This document shows, in pieces, positions 63,746-64,000 of a stretch of DNA of 64,000 bases. The translations under genes were made by a program, and so were the position numbers. Each line of letters opens with the position of its first letter. The first letter of the stretch is position 1. The stretch is from PALSA-555 sp963731625 (GTDB lineage: Bacteria; Actinomycetota; Acidimicrobiia; IMCC26256; PALSA-555): positions 868,001 through 932,000 of the forward strand of contig CAVSWH010000004.1 of NCBI GenBank assembly GCA_963731625.1, read 5' to 3'. The notes below the pieces were generated by a model. That model saw nothing but the letters and a program-made list of their open reading frames with translations, searched no databases and was not told the DNA's origin.

Positions 63746-64000
63746 GCGCGTCCCGGAGCGCGTCGAGCAGCGCGGGCGTCGACGCGGCGAAAATGCGGCG
63801 CCGCGCCTCGTGGTCGGTGACCTCGAGGGCCCGGCCGGCGGTGTCGACGACGCAGCCGCCCGCCTCGCGGCAGATGAGCGTGCCGGCGAGGTAGTCCCAC
63901 GGCGCGTGCTGGTCGGCGAGGATGTCGACGAACGCGTCGAGGCGCCCGGCGGCGACGTCGCAGAGCGCGAGCGCGATGGAGCCGAGCGACCGGTACTGCT
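63738..64000 (-). CDS. Second inositol-monophosphatase-family gene (N-terminus beyond window)
   Basis: The last 87 codons are visible: YRSLGSIALALCDVAAGRLD, AFVDILADQHAPWDYLAGTL (WDxxAG motif) and ICREAGGCVVDTAGRALEV, ending LLDALRDAHG-TAG. It is upstream of, and overlaps, its paralogue at 62951; a tandem pair. Confidence 0.9.
   Translation of the reverse strand, partial: QYRSLGSIALALCDVAAGRLDAFVDILADQHAPWDYLAGTLICREAGGCVVDTAGRALEVTDHEARRRIFAASTPALLDALRDAHG

Overview
The window is high-GC actinobacterial DNA. GAF-ANTAR regulators, a WhiB-type regulator, DUF35/thiolase/CaiB lipid catabolism genes, F420- and luciferase-type oxidoreductase folds and glycine-rich secreted proteins together point to an acidimicrobial-type actinobacterium, probably a metagenome-assembled genome. 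That placement is an inference; there is no rRNA in the window.

Left part (about 1-11 kb): mostly intact, densely packed genes. A leftward operon reads DUF35, thiolase-like protein, two-domain CoA-transferase, double-hotdog thioesterase and a TetR regulator, divergent from an amidohydrolase across a 14-bp palindrome. Two GAF-ANTAR proteins, a fatty-acid desaturase, a small inverted-repeat-bounded element with a P-loop kinase, and an aquaporin follow. From 11 to 21.5 kb there are single, mostly unrelated metabolic genes (hydrolase, NTF2/SnoaL, SRPBCC, APH-like kinase, methyltransferase, heme-binding barrel, PhyH dioxygenase) and a regulator gene truncated at 21.47 kb.

Middle and right part (about 21.5-60.8 kb): the striking feature. 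An intact tRNA-Val(UAC) gene lies at 60687-60758 on the minus strand. To its left are ten same-orientation copies of only the 3' part of that tRNA (about 38-46 bp: T arm, variable loop, anticodon loop), near 22.5, 23.7, 26.6, 30.3, 34.7, 36.0, 38.7, 51.9, 55.0 and 56.6 kb. Each is flanked by conserved arms carrying short direct repeats (10-bp iterons and a doubled GGGCAC motif). This is the pattern expected of integrative elements stacked into a tRNA attachment site. The segments between copies are short (about 1.1-4.4 kb, one of 13 kb), carry one to a few genes, and contain no recognisable recombinase. I read the region as a tandem tRNA-anchored cassette array that may be mobilised in trans.

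The cassettes are rich in secreted proteins of unrelated fold (glycine-rich, right-handed beta-helix with a choice-of-anchor-Q-like end, YVTN propeller, DUF3494 ice-binding, others) that all end in the same C-terminal residues, A-A/S-F-T-G-stop. Several also share one leader, ribosome-binding site and signal peptide. Constant ends around variable bodies suggest exchangeable surface-protein cassettes with an uncharacterised C-terminal sorting or processing signal. Other cargo: three copies of a DUF2510 membrane protein (one intact), two UspA proteins, a ClC channel, an ArsB/SLC13-like permease, a cupin, YceI, PPOX, and a 13-kb catabolic block (old yellow enzyme, solute-binding protein, TetR with two matching operators, SDRs, amidohydrolases, luciferase-like monooxygenase, DegT-like enzyme).

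Many genes in the array and the catabolic block carry single-base frameshifts, while the first 9 kb have none, so the state is either decay of accessory DNA or sequencing indels; this cannot be settled from the sequence. Right of the tRNA, chromosome-like genes resume: a frameshifted whiB, a serine hydrolase and two overlapping inositol-monophosphatase-family genes.
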